Source: Nonlabens xylanidelens
GTDB taxonomy: Bacteria; Bacteroidota; Bacteroidia; Flavobacteriales; Flavobacteriaceae
Direction of reading: 5' to 3'
NCBI RefSeq assembly: GCF_002934445.1
Contig: NZ_PTJE01000001.1
Span: 806,001-870,000, forward strand
DNA length: 64,000 bases
Within the stretch, counting starts at the first letter, position 1; each line of letters opens with the position of its first letter. The notes under the pieces were generated by a model. The model was not told where the DNA came from and did no database searches. It worked only from the letters and a program-made list of their open reading frames with translations. A program made the translations under genes and the position numbers. Shown one piece after another: positions 36,501 through 44,316 of the stretch.

Positions 36501-36991
36501 ATGTCACGTTCCCATAACAAGCCTATGTAAAACATAAGACTCATGAGTAATGTTGCTGGTGCATAAACTTCTGCTTCTACAGCGTTAAACCAGAAACTGT
36601 CAGAAACCGCAAAGGTTAATGAGCCTATGGCTGCTGCTCCTAAAATCATCAGGTCGTTTGCATGATCTTTTAATATATGTCTCTTTAAAAGTAAAGTAAG
36701 CGACCAGAACATAAATAAAATAGTGAATGCACTAGAGAAAACTGCTAGTAAATTAACCGTGTATGCTATGTCTGTTGCGTCTAGAGCAAATACAGAAAAA
36801 GCGGCACCCATCATCTGGTAGAGCGGTGCTCCTGGTGGGTGGCCTACTTCAAGTTTTGAAGATGTGGCGATATATTCTCCAGCATCCCAGTAACTTACCG
36901 TAGGTTCTACAGTGCTCCAGAATATAAAAAGTGCTGCTGCAAAGACTGTCCAGCCTATGATTTTATTTAATTGTGCGTAGTTCAATTTCAT
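33587..36991 (-). CDS. DUF2723 integral membrane protein (glycosyltransferase-like)
   Basis: The 1134-aa protein starts with a TM segment and the conserved FWSTVEPTVSYWDAGEYIATSSKLEVGHPPGAPLYQMMG segment, whose acidic residues resemble the first loop of GT-C/PMT-type mannosyltransferases. About a dozen TM segments follow in the first 640 residues, and a soluble C-terminal part includes TPR-like helices (about 960-1060). DUF2723 proteins are typical of Bacteroidota and are thought to glycosylate surface or secreted proteins; this is family knowledge, not shown here. A palindrome copy encodes LSRKR in a loop after a TM segment. Confidence 0.9.
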   Translation of the reverse strand: MKLNYAQLNKIIGWTVFAAALFIFWSTVEPTVSYWDAGEYIATSSKLEVGHPPGAPLYQMMGAAFSVFALDATDIAYTVNLLAVFSSAFTILFMFWSLTLLLKRHILKDHANDLMILGAAAIGSLTFAVSDSFWFNAVEAEVYAPATLLMSLMFYIGLLWERDMLLPRGNRWLILISFIVGLSFGIHFMGILTIPAIGLLWYFKHYKKITVLNFIVANIAVVAVLLFVFKLLLPYTLSIFGYLEVFFVNDIGLPFNSGTIIVLLLIIGLFAFLISLSRKRNLPLLNTITLCIMFVLVGFSSWTMLPIRANAGTPINENAPEDARSLLAYYNREQYPSPGLFFGESFTDMYAGYNEDDPTTEENEAFKDEKPKYEKDYKLGKYVIVNNYKDAIPNTNDSHKGFFPRMTDPSRASNYIEFMGGLDYTIKEGFENNQELLSVLDDYERRLQRGTIDTEEYIDVLMSLREAVEIDKPSFANNMKYMANYQISYMYMRYFMWNFVGKQNDVQGEWDSYDGNWLSGISFIDEAHLGTQDELSDDMLNNKGRNTYFFLPLILGILGAVFHARKDLKSFYVTLVLFLFTGLAILVYLNQSMFQVRERDYAYVGSFLVFSMWVGMGVYAIYEMLRDLMKSRIAQIISLTACFAAAPLLMGYQNWDDHDRSDKYTALASAKKYLDSCLPNALIFTIGDNDTFPLWYAQEVEGYRTDVRVVCTSLLSTDWYMDDMKKKAWDSEPVPSTLTHSKYKYGTRDALYYSDKERIQQRMQDLNQDPNYVYPDTMQLDQWMQWVASDNKVTQEQMRNEHFEHTFPTKFISIPVNKEAVLKNGVVPQKDADKIVEEIVINIKSNAVYKNRMFMLDIINANNWERPIYFSGGAFSDEDYIWMKDYLQLDGCAYRLLPIKTTPEDPRDPFDMGRVDPDYAYQVIKKWDWGNGGSSDIYHDVETRRNSVGYRSNITRAAEALMKDGQLTKAEEILDLGMKHMPLEHYGNYSMLEPFISGYYELNKQEKARDLLNKVIAKYQDELDHYNQLSLEEQDNNYLRIATAISRYNSIAEVPVFYEDQEMIDKHVDTYNGYFEPFIRFMNDAYYIRIKGESPEESFPDSAEAMELRELLDNSVDNVTTSQQETVVDTLEQD
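36153..36168. repeat. Dispersed palindrome copy 9 (in DUF2723 gene)
   Basis: CGCTTTCGCGAAAGCG, exact copy, read on the minus strand as LSRKR in a cytoplasmic-type basic loop. Confidence 0.95.
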
Positions 36992-37188
36992 AATGATGGT
37001 TAACTCTGGCGAAAATAAGATTTTATGGCCTTATTAACCATATAAACGTCTAAGAGAAAATTACAGTATGTGAGGTGTTGTTGATTTTTATTTAATTATT
37101 TTCAATCATATTTTTCTAATAATTATGGGCTGTTCAAGAGATTTGATATATCCTATCGGAAGATTAATTTAAATTTTCATGATTTTTT

Positions 37189-37219
37189 TTTGCAAGATTT
37201 AAGAAATGTTATAAATTTG
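37189..37219 (+). promoter_or_regulatory. Promoter of tRNA-Gln
   Basis: TTTG at 37189-37192 and TAAATTTG at 37212-37219, separated by 19 nt, match the Bacteroidota -33/-7 consensus. The -7 box ends 10 nt before the tRNA. Confidence 0.8.
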
Positions 37220-37229
37220 CACTCGATTT

Positions 37230-37300
37230 TGTCCCATGGTGTAATGGTAACACTCCGGTTTTTGGTACCGTCATTCAAGGTTCGAGTCCTTGTGGGACAA
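37230..37300 (+). tRNA. tRNA-Gln (anticodon TTG)
   Basis: The 71-nt sequence folds as a cloverleaf. The acceptor stem TGTCCCA pairs with TGGGACA, and the anticodon arm CCGGTTTTGGTACCGG-like segment exposes TTG. The T arm is AGGTTCGAGTCCT. The discriminator base is A and CCA is not encoded. Confidence 0.93.
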
Positions 37301-37305
37301 CAAGT

Positions 37306-37339
37306 AAATCCTGATTCTTAATTGAATCAGGATTTTTTA
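37306..37339 (+). terminator. Terminator after tRNA-Gln
   Basis: A perfect 12-bp stem AAATCCTGATTC / GAATCAGGATTT with a 6-nt loop is followed by T-rich sequence. Confidence 0.88.
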
Positions 37340-37349
37340 GTTTTAATAG

Positions 37350-37371
37350 TTTCGCTTTCGCGAAAGCGAAA
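37350..37371. repeat. Dispersed palindrome copy 10, extended to 22 bp (intergenic)
   Basis: The core is extended by three complementary pairs (TTT...AAA). It begins 2 bp beyond the stop of the universal stress protein gene and lies just past the tRNA terminator. Confidence 0.95.
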
Positions 37372-37373
37372 TA

Positions 37374-38195
37374 CTACTTAATTCTAAACGTAACTACAGG
37401 TAGGCTAGAGTGGTTTACGATGTCTTCACTAACGCTGCCGTTGAAAAAATGTGAGAGTCCGCGGCGACCATGAGTTGCCATACCTATTAAGTCTCCTTTT
37501 ACGTCTTTAGTGTAGTTAAATACACCTTCTTCTACAGAGTTGTCATTATATATAACATAGTCAGCAGGTTGAACGTTTACATCTTTTAGGTATTTAGTAA
37601 CCTTTTCTTCTGCCTGTCTAGTGCTTAGAAATTGAGATGGAGTGTTTACGTATAATAAATGGAGGTTACATTTAGTCTTTGTAGCAAATGTTGCTGCCTC
37701 TTTTAACGCGCTAGTAGATTTGGGATCTAGATCTGTTGCAAATACAAATTCATTCACATCTAGTCTGTTTTTTCTGTCTTTTACGACAAGAACTGGGACT
37801 TCAGAATTGCGTACTACTTTTTCTGCATTAGAGCCTAAGAACATATTTTTTATACCGTCAGCGCCATGACTACCCATTACTATAAGGTCTGCACTGTGTC
37901 TTTTTACGGTATCCATAATTCCACTGAATGCGCCTCCTGTTTCCACGTCACCATGAATGGTAACGCCTTCTAGAAAGTCTGCATTTAGTAGGTTATCAAA
38001 TTTTTCTTTGGCAAGCTTCATGAAAAATACAGCCTCTGGTAAGTTTGAGCTACCGTTATTTGCAAGGTGTAATGGTAGGTCTAATAGGTGAAGTAAAAAT
38101 AATTCTCCGTTATTCTCTCGGGCTATGTCAGCTGCTACTCTAAGTGCGTTTTCTGCCTGTATAGAGAAGTCTGTAGGTACGATGATCTTTTTCAT
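37374..38195 (-). CDS. Universal stress protein, tandem UspA domains
   Basis: The 273-aa cytoplasmic protein has two UspA domains. The first (about 1-145) starts MKKIIVPTDFS and ends GSHGADGIKNMFLGSNAEKVVRNSEVPVLVV, containing the G-2x-G-9x-G-S/N ATP-binding pattern. The second (about 150-273) ends ATHGRRGLSHFFNGSVSEDIVNHSSLPVV with the same pattern. Such proteins bind ATP or act in stress survival, but a specific role cannot be read. It is monocistronic, divergent from rimP. Confidence 0.92.
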   Translation of the reverse strand: MKKIIVPTDFSIQAENALRVAADIARENNGELFLLHLLDLPLHLANNGSSNLPEAVFFMKLAKEKFDNLLNADFLEGVTIHGDVETGGAFSGIMDTVKRHSADLIVMGSHGADGIKNMFLGSNAEKVVRNSEVPVLVVKDRKNRLDVNEFVFATDLDPKSTSALKEAATFATKTKCNLHLLYVNTPSQFLSTRQAEEKVTKYLKDVNVQPADYVIYNDNSVEEGVFNYTKDVKGDLIGMATHGRRGLSHFFNGSVSEDIVNHSSLPVVTFRIK

Positions 38196-38263
38196 AATGG
38201 TTGTTTTTTATATCACTTAAAGATACAAAAAAATAGCATGTTTATCACTCTGTTTTTTAAGGC

Positions 38264-38294
38264 TTTGGAAATGCTTAAAAAAACAGTATATTTG
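38264..38294 (+). promoter_or_regulatory. Promoter of the rimP-nusA-infB operon
   Basis: TTTG at 38264-38267 and TATATTTG at 38287-38294 with a 19-nt spacer match the Bacteroidota promoter consensus, giving a transcript that starts near 38300. Confidence 0.75.
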
Positions 38295-38314
38295 CAAAGT
38301 ATTTAAACAAGTAT

Positions 38315-38339
38315 GAGGGGACTAGAGTCCCCTCTTTTT
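38315..38339 (+). promoter_or_regulatory. Leader hairpin with T-run ahead of rimP (possible attenuator)
   Basis: GAGGGGAC (38315-38322) pairs with GTCCCCTC (38327-38334) with a 4-nt loop, followed immediately by TTTTT. It looks like an intrinsic terminator but lies between the promoter and the rimP start (38346). It could attenuate transcription of an operon that encodes the elongation factor NusA. Confidence 0.65.
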
Positions 38340-38345
38340 ATAAAT

Positions 38346-38813
38346 ATGTTGAAAGATAAAGTAGAAAAATTATTAAACGAAGCGTTTGAAGAGCGTCCAG
38401 ATATCTTTTTGATTGATTTCAAAATGGGTGCTGGGAACGAGATCAAAGTCATTATAGATGGCGATGATGGTGTAAAACTGTCTGATTGTATGTTTTTTTC
38501 TAGAGCGGTAGAGCATAATTTAGATCGAGAAGAATATGATTTTTCTATAGAAGTTCTAAGTGCAGGTGCTTCTTCCCCTTTAAGTTCTCCTAGGCAGTTT
38601 GTTAAAAATATCGGTAGAGATATTCAAATAACAGATAGAGAGAAGAGAACTGAAACTGGTTTGTTAAAAAAGGCAGATGAGGAAGAAGTTACTATTACAT
38701 GGAAAGCTCGTGAGCCTAAACCGATAGGTAAAGGGAAAGTTACTGTTGAAAAAGAGTGGACTTTGAACTATGAAGACGTGAAGCAAGCAAAAGTTGTTAT
38801 AAAATTTAATTAA
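38346..38813 (+). CDS. rimP: Ribosome maturation factor RimP
   Basis: RimP assists 30S subunit assembly. I chose ATG at 38346 (MLKDKVEKLLNEAF, 155 aa) because an upstream in-frame ATG at 38313 lies within the leader hairpin region. The N-terminal alpha/beta domain has IDFKMGAGNEIKVIIDGDDGVKLSDC and EDYDFSIEVLSAGASSPL-type segment (residues about 60-82). The C-terminal SH3-like domain follows. It is first in the conserved rimP-nusA-infB operon, with 8 bp to nusA. Confidence 0.93.
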   Translation: MLKDKVEKLLNEAFEERPDIFLIDFKMGAGNEIKVIIDGDDGVKLSDCMFFSRAVEHNLDREEYDFSIEVLSAGASSPLSSPRQFVKNIGRDIQITDREKRTETGLLKKADEEEVTITWKAREPKPIGKGKVTVEKEWTLNYEDVKQAKVVIKFN

Positions 38814-38821
38814 GAAGTAGT

Positions 38822-40054
38822 ATGGAAAATCTCGCATTGATCGAGTCTTTTTCTGAGTTTAAAGATGATAAAATGATAGATCGTGTCACGTTGATGGCGA
38901 TCTTAGAAGATGTGTTTAGAGCCGCTTTAAAAAGAAAGTATGGTGAAGATGACAACTTTGATATTATTATCAATCCTGATAAAGGGGATTTAGAGATATG
39001 GCGTAATCGTGTTGTTGTGGCTGATGATGAAGTTGAAGATGATAATTCTGAGATTTCATTAACAGAAGCTCAGAAAATCGAGCCTGATTATGAGGTTGGT
39101 GAGGACGTTGCAGAAGAAGTAAAGCTTATTCAATTAGGACGTAGAGCTATTCTTGCTTTAAGACAAAATCTTATTGCTAAGATTCATGAACATGACAATA
39201 CTAATGTCTTTAAACATTTTAAAGAATTAGAAGGTCAACTTTATAGTGCTGAAGTTCATCATATTAGACATAGAGCAATTATATTGTTAGATGACGATGG
39301 TAATGAAATTATCATGCCTAAAGATAGACAGATTCCATCTGACTTCTTTAGAAAGGGTGAAAACGTGCGTGGCGTTATAGAAAGTGTTGAGTTAAGGGGT
39401 AATAAGCCTAATATCATATTATCAAGAACCTCTCCTAAGTTTTTAGAGAAGCTTTTTGAACAAGAGATTCCAGAAGTTTTTGACGGTGTTATATCGGTAA
39501 AAGCTGTTGTTAGGGAGCCAGGTGAGAAAGCTAAGGTTGCTGTAGATAGTTATGATGATCGTATAGATCCTGTAGGTGCTTGTGTAGGTGTGAAAGGTTC
39601 TCGTATTCATGGAATAGTTCGTGAATTAGGAAATGAAAACATTGATGTAATTAACTTTACAACAAATACACAACTTTATATTGCTAGAGCATTAAGTCCT
39701 GCAAAGATTGTCTCAATGGTAATCAATGAGGAGACAAAGAAGGCTGAAGTGCGTTTGAGTCCTGAAGAGGTTTCTAAAGCAATAGGTCGAAGAGGTCATA
39801 ACATTAGATTAGCCGGTAAGTTAACTGGTTATGATATTGATGTGATTAGAGAAGGTGCTGAAGAAGATGTGGAATTAACTGAGTTCACCGATGTTATCGA
39901 TGGATGGGTTATTGAAGAATTAAGTAAGATAGGATTGGACACTGCCAAAAGTGTTCTAGAGCAAGACGTTGCTGACTTAATAAAACGTACAGATCTTGAG
40001 GAGGAAACCGTTTTAGACGTAGTTAGAATCCTGAGAGCAGAATTTGAAGATTAG
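38822..40054 (+). CDS. nusA: Transcription termination/antitermination factor NusA
   Basis: NusA binds RNA polymerase and nascent RNA, modulating pausing, termination and antitermination. The 410-aa product has the N-terminal polymerase-binding domain (1-125), an S1 domain (about 130-200), and two KH domains with GACVGVKGSRIHGIVREL and SPEEVSKAIGRRGHNIRLAGKLTGYDIDVI. The C-terminal acidic repeat domains of E. coli NusA are absent apart from a short helical tail, as is usual outside proteobacteria. It lies between rimP and infB. Confidence 0.96.
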   Translation: MENLALIESFSEFKDDKMIDRVTLMAILEDVFRAALKRKYGEDDNFDIIINPDKGDLEIWRNRVVVADDEVEDDNSEISLTEAQKIEPDYEVGEDVAEEVKLIQLGRRAILALRQNLIAKIHEHDNTNVFKHFKELEGQLYSAEVHHIRHRAIILLDDDGNEIIMPKDRQIPSDFFRKGENVRGVIESVELRGNKPNIILSRTSPKFLEKLFEQEIPEVFDGVISVKAVVREPGEKAKVAVDSYDDRIDPVGACVGVKGSRIHGIVRELGNENIDVINFTTNTQLYIARALSPAKIVSMVINEETKKAEVRLSPEEVSKAIGRRGHNIRLAGKLTGYDIDVIREGAEEDVELTEFTDVIDGWVIEELSKIGLDTAKSVLEQDVADLIKRTDLEEETVLDVVRILRAEFED

Positions 40055-40086
40055 ATTAGAAATTAAAGTCAATCCTGAACCATTTT

Positions 40087-42981
40087 ATGGCCGAAGTAAA
40101 AAACATGAGACTCAACAAAGTTCTAAGAGAATTTAATATTTCTCTAGACCGTGCTGTGGAGTATCTTAATTCTAAAGGAATTGAGATAGAGGCTCGCCCT
40201 ACCACAAAAATAGATGCTAGCGTCTATAAAGCACTTGCTGATGAGTTTCAAACTGACAAGAGCAAAAAAGTAGCCTCAAAGGAAGTAGGTGCTGAACGTC
40301 GCAAGGAACAAGAAGAATTGCGATTGCAGCGAGAAAAAGAACTTGAGGAAAAACAAAAGAGACAACAAGAGGTTATAAAAGCTAAGGCTTCTATAGGTGG
40401 TCCTAAACAAGTAGGTAAAGTTGATCTGGATGCTGGTAAGAAAGCAGAAAAGTCGACTAAAGAGCCTGAAAAGGCTTCTGAAGCTGTTGTTAAGGAAGAG
40501 TCTCCTAAGGTTGAGAAAACTACTGTTGCTCCTCCCAAAGAAAAAACCGATTCTGAAGAGTCTAAAGAAATCACACAGGTTTCTAATAGACCTAAAGCAA
40601 TGGGTACTACCTTAAAAGGTAAAATCGATTTAGATGCAAATAAGAGATCTAAACCTAAAAAGAAGCCAGAGGCTGCAAAAAAGGTTGAGGTTTCTAAAAA
40701 AGAAGCTAAGCCTAAGGTAGAAGCTGTTGCGCCTAAAGCAAAATCTAAAGTAGAAGAAGTAGCTAAAGAGGCTAAGCAGCCTAAACCTGCTACTAAGTCT
40801 GTTGATGGTTCTAAGACTGAAGCAGCTGAGCCTGTGGTTAATTCTGAGCCAGAAGTTATTAAGACCGAGTATAAGAAATTAGGTGGTCTTAAAGTTACTG
40901 GTAAAAAAATTGACCTTTCTCAATTTGCTAAGCCGAAGAAAAAAGCTGCAGATACTAATAGAGGTAAACGTAAGCGTATTTCAAAACCTGGAGGTTCTGG
41001 AGGTGGTAATCGCTCTAATAATAGACGTGGTGGTAACAATAATAACACTGGTCGTAAAAATATTGTTAAAGAAGAGCCTACTGATGAAGAAATTCAAAAG
41101 CAGGTAAGGGAGACTCTTGAGAAATTACAAGGTAAGTCTTCTAAATCTAAAGCGGCTAGATACCGTAGGGATAAGAGAGAAAGTCACCGTGATAAAGTTG
41201 ATGCTGCAGAGCAAGCTCAAGCAGAGGATAAGTCATTACAAGTAACGGAATTTGTTACTGTAAGTGATCTTTCTATTATGATGGATGTTCCTGTAAATAA
41301 AGTTATCGGTGCATGTATGTCTCTAGGGATGATGGTAACGATGAATCAAAGACTTGATGCTGAAACGATGTCTATCGTGGCTGAAGAGTTTGGCTTTGAT
41401 GTAGAGTTTGTAAACGCTGATATCGAAGAGAGTGTTGCTGAAGTTTTAGACAATGAAGAAGATTTAGTTTCTCGTGCTCCTATCGTTACTGTAATGGGTC
41501 ACGTAGATCATGGTAAAACATCTCTTCTAGATTATATTAGAAAAGAAAATGTTATTGCTGGCGAGAGTGGTGGTATCACACAGCATATTGGTGCTTATGG
41601 TGTTGAGCTTGAAAATGGTCAGAAAATAGCATTTTTAGATACGCCTGGTCACGAAGCTTTTACAGCGATGCGTGCTCGTGGTGCTCAAGTTACTGATATT
41701 GCAATTATTGTTGCTGCAGCAGATGATGATATCATGCCGCAGACTAAAGAGGCTATTTCTCACGCGCAAGCAGCTGGAGTACCTATAGTATTTGCAATTA
41801 ACAAGATCGATAAGCCACACGCTAATCCTGAAAAGATAAAAGAAGGTCTTGCGCAAATGAATTTACTTGTAGAAGATTGGGGTGGTAAAATTCAATCTCA
41901 TGATATCTCTGCAAAAGTAGGTACAGGTGTTAAAGAATTACTTGAAAAAGTTTTACTTGAGGCTGAGTTACTAGATTTAAAAGCTAATCCTGACAAACCG
42001 GCAACTGGTACAGTAGTCGAGGCGTTCCTTGATAAAGGTCGTGGATATGTTTCTACTATACTTGTTCAAGCTGGTACATTAAAAGTAGGAGATTATGTTC
42101 TTGCTGGTCCTAGACATGGTAAGATTAAGGCGATGCAAGATGAGCGTGGTCATGATGTTCAAGAAGCTGGTCCTTCTACTCCTGTTTCTATATTAGGTTT
42201 AGATGGTGCTCCACAAGCTGGTGATAAGTTTAACGTATTCCAAGATGAGCGTGAAGCTAAATCTATAGCAGCAAAACGTACACAATTACAACGTGAGCAA
42301 TCTGTTCGTACTCAGAAGACATTATCTCTTGATGAAATCGGTCGTCGTATTGCGTTAGGAGACTTTAAAGAGCTTAACTTGATCCTTAAAGGTGATGTTG
42401 ATGGATCTGTAGAGGCGTTAACTGATTCATTCCAGAAATTATCAACTGAAGAAATTCAGGTGAATATCATACACAAGGCTGTAGGTGCAATTACTGAAAG
42501 TGATGTGTTACTTGCGACTGCATCTGATGCGATAATAATCGGATTTAATGTACGACCACAAGGTAATGCAAGAGTTGTTGCAGATAGAGAAGAAGTAGAT
42601 ATCCGTACTTATTCAATTATATACGATGCGATCAATGATCTTAAGGACGCGATGGAAGGAATGCTTTCTCCAGAGCTTAAAGAAGAGATTACTGGTAATG
42701 CAGAAGTTAGACAGACATTTAAAATATCTAAAGTTGGTACCATTGCAGGATGTATGGTTACAGACGGTAAGATATTTAGAAATGGTGGTGTAAGATTGAT
42801 TAGAGATGGAGTAGTTGTTTACACAGGAGAACTAGTTGCTCTTAAGCGTTTCAAAGATGACGTTAAAGAAGTTGCTAAAGGTTATGAATGTGGTATGCAG
42901 ATTAAGAACTATAATGACTTGCAAGAGGGTGATGTTTTAGAATCCTTCCATGAAGTAGAGGTAAAGAAAACTTTGAAATAA
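40087..42981 (+). CDS. infB: Translation initiation factor IF-2
   Basis: IF-2 is the GTPase that brings fMet-tRNA to the 30S subunit and promotes subunit joining. The 964-aa product has an N-terminal winged-helix-like segment (MRLNKVLREFNISLDRAVEYLNSKG), a long Lys/Glu/Pro/Ala-rich disordered region (about 60-370), and a Gly/Asn/Arg-rich patch (about 300-325). The G domain follows with GHVDHGKTSLLD, DTPGHEAFTAMRARGAQVTDI and NKIDK. Domains II-IV complete the protein. Length is typical for Bacteroidota. It ends the operon at a strong terminator. Confidence 0.97.
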   Translation: MAEVKNMRLNKVLREFNISLDRAVEYLNSKGIEIEARPTTKIDASVYKALADEFQTDKSKKVASKEVGAERRKEQEELRLQREKELEEKQKRQQEVIKAKASIGGPKQVGKVDLDAGKKAEKSTKEPEKASEAVVKEESPKVEKTTVAPPKEKTDSEESKEITQVSNRPKAMGTTLKGKIDLDANKRSKPKKKPEAAKKVEVSKKEAKPKVEAVAPKAKSKVEEVAKEAKQPKPATKSVDGSKTEAAEPVVNSEPEVIKTEYKKLGGLKVTGKKIDLSQFAKPKKKAADTNRGKRKRISKPGGSGGGNRSNNRRGGNNNNTGRKNIVKEEPTDEEIQKQVRETLEKLQGKSSKSKAARYRRDKRESHRDKVDAAEQAQAEDKSLQVTEFVTVSDLSIMMDVPVNKVIGACMSLGMMVTMNQRLDAETMSIVAEEFGFDVEFVNADIEESVAEVLDNEEDLVSRAPIVTVMGHVDHGKTSLLDYIRKENVIAGESGGITQHIGAYGVELENGQKIAFLDTPGHEAFTAMRARGAQVTDIAIIVAAADDDIMPQTKEAISHAQAAGVPIVFAINKIDKPHANPEKIKEGLAQMNLLVEDWGGKIQSHDISAKVGTGVKELLEKVLLEAELLDLKANPDKPATGTVVEAFLDKGRGYVSTILVQAGTLKVGDYVLAGPRHGKIKAMQDERGHDVQEAGPSTPVSILGLDGAPQAGDKFNVFQDEREAKSIAAKRTQLQREQSVRTQKTLSLDEIGRRIALGDFKELNLILKGDVDGSVEALTDSFQKLSTEEIQVNIIHKAVGAITESDVLLATASDAIIIGFNVRPQGNARVVADREEVDIRTYSIIYDAINDLKDAMEGMLSPELKEEITGNAEVRQTFKISKVGTIAGCMVTDGKIFRNGGVRLIRDGVVVYTGELVALKRFKDDVKEVAKGYECGMQIKNYNDLQEGDVLESFHEVEVKKTLK

Positions 42982-43001
42982 TAAGTTATACCTTAATAAA
43001 T

Positions 43002-43038
43002 AAAAAGCGCCTTCATGAAAATGAAGGCGCTTTTTTTA
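43002..43038 (+). terminator. Terminator of rimP-nusA-infB operon
   Basis: A perfect 15-bp stem AAAAAGCGCCTTCAT / ATGAAGGCGCTTTTT with a 4-nt loop is followed by T's, about 20 nt after the infB stop. Confidence 0.92.
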
Positions 43039-43660
43039 TGTGTTAAGTTAGTTTGAAAAATCAATTGGTAAGATTCTTCTCGAGCCTATTTAGTTATCTA
43101 AATGACTAATTGGAAGTTGTTATAAAGTTAACTTGTTATTGAAAGATTGCATTGTTCATCTTGTTCCGAGGTAAATATTTTTTCAGGGTTTTAAATTTTC
43201 AAAATGTTGAATTGAATTTGAATGTCAATTCTGTTTGTTTGATAAGCTGTTGGAGTTTGTGGTTTTGGTTTTACAGAGGGTTATTGATTTTCTTGTATAG
43301 TTAGAATCATGTTGTTTCTGTTTTACTAAGCTACTCCAATTGGTGGTTGTATTGTGGTTGCAATAGAAATTGAGCTTTGCTTGTTTAAAAGGCCGATGAA
43401 TGGTTTAGCGTTATGTTTCTGCTTCGATTTTAAATGATGTTTTGTATTTTAATTGTTATGTGTACGAATCCAATTTTGGTTTAGTTTCAAATATGTTATG
43501 TAGAATTTTATTCCGTTGTCTGGATTCTTTTAAAGCTTGGAATTTATAAGTGATAAGGGCGATGGTGTTGATTGTAGGATGTGTTTTGATTTTACCGTAT
43601 TTGGATCCGATTTTTGAGGTTTTGTTGTGTGAATTGATTTTTTATATATTGATATAAATA
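43039..43660. other. Approximately 620-bp region without a recognised gene
   Basis: The plus strand is strongly enriched in T and G over A and C, with many TTG/GTT/TTTT runs. Stops occur in all frames and I see no start with a convincing product, no tRNA and no familiar RNA fold. It could be decayed coding sequence or an unrecognised RNA. Confidence 0.5.
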
Positions 43661-43696
43661 AAAAAAAGCTTAATGATATTGTTATCATTAAGCTTT
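43661..43696 (-). terminator. Terminator of the SPOR-domain gene (minus strand)
   Basis: A perfect 14-bp stem AAAGCTTAATGATA / TATCATTAAGCTTT with loop TTGT has an A-run on its left, which is a T-run when read on the minus strand. It lies 60 bp past the stop of the gene at 43756-44130. Confidence 0.85.
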
Positions 43697-43755
43697 GAGT
43701 TGATATTTGATAATTCACAATAATTATCAAATATTAAAGAGTTATTCCAGTTGAT

Positions 43756-44130
43756 TTATGGTTTTAAGATAAGCGCATTGGAATACTTTTCTTTTATTTT
43801 AATTAGGGCTCTTTCTGCTTCTAATCTGCTTCTGTAAGTTCCTACACATATTTTGTGATAAGGGTGTTCCCATGTTAATTCTGATTTCCATTTGTGATCT
43901 AAGGCATCATATTGACGTTTTGTGGCGATGGCTTTGTTCCGTTCACCGTAAAAAATTTGTATGGTATAGTGTTCTTTAAAGTCACCAGATTTGTCCATGG
44001 CGATTTTTGTAGAAACTAAGGCATCCAATTTTTGCTTATCAATTTGCTTTGATTCTTGTGCAATTCCTTGAAATGCAACACCGAACATGGTTAAGCTTAC
44101 CATTAAAATTTGTATTTTTTTTCTAGACAT
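43756..44130 (-). CDS. Exported SPOR-domain-like protein
   Basis: The 124-aa product has a signal peptide (MSRKKIQILMVSLTMFGVAFQGIAQ) and a single C-terminal module reading YTIQIFYGERNKAIATKRQYDAL and then YHKICVGTYRSRLEAERALIKIKEKYSNALILKP, the pattern of SPOR domains that bind denuded peptidoglycan glycans. It is likely periplasmic and may have a role at the septum or envelope. It is divergent from the respiratory operon. A 20-bp palindrome lies 19 bp upstream of the start codon, where it would be in the 5' leader or promoter. Confidence 0.75.
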   Translation of the reverse strand: MSRKKIQILMVSLTMFGVAFQGIAQESKQIDKQKLDALVSTKIAMDKSGDFKEHYTIQIFYGERNKAIATKRQYDALDHKWKSELTWEHPYHKICVGTYRSRLEAERALIKIKEKYSNALILKP

Positions 44131-44149
44131 AGCGTGTGTTCTCTTATTG

Positions 44150-44169
44150 TTAGCTTTCGCGAAAGCTAA
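44150..44169. repeat. Dispersed palindrome copy 11, variant arms, 20 bp (intergenic)
   Basis: The inner 14 bp GCTTTCGCGAAAGC is conserved but the usual outer C/G pair is replaced on both sides by A/T, keeping self-complementarity through TTA...TAA. It lies 19 bp upstream of the SPOR gene start. Confidence 0.93.
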
Positions 44170-44237
44170 TCTATTTAGAATAGTTATAAATTATTTTCTT
44201 CATTTTATTCACGGGCAAAAATAAACGATTTATGACC

Positions 44238-44245
44238 TATTTTTG
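44238..44245 (+). promoter_or_regulatory. Candidate -7 element of the respiratory operon
   Basis: TATTTTTG matches TAnnTTTG, 72 nt before actA. The -33 box is unclear. Confidence 0.5.
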
Positions 44246-44260
44246 CGGAAGCATTTACGA

Positions 44261-44277
44261 TACGGTAAAATACCGTA
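44261..44277. promoter_or_regulatory. Operator-like palindrome before actA
   Basis: TACGGTA-AAA-TACCGTA is a 7-bp inverted repeat around 3 nt, starting 16 nt downstream of the -7 box. That position, just after the expected transcription start, suits a repressor site. Confidence 0.5.
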
Positions 44278-44316
44278 ATTATTGTGCCAAAGTTATAGTA
44301 ATATTCATTAAGCGAG

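Noticed and set aside
43530-43730. A 66-codon minus-strand frame in the 43-kb gap
   Set aside because: The residue make-up is that of AT-rich random sequence; it overlaps the SPOR gene's terminator and has no start context.
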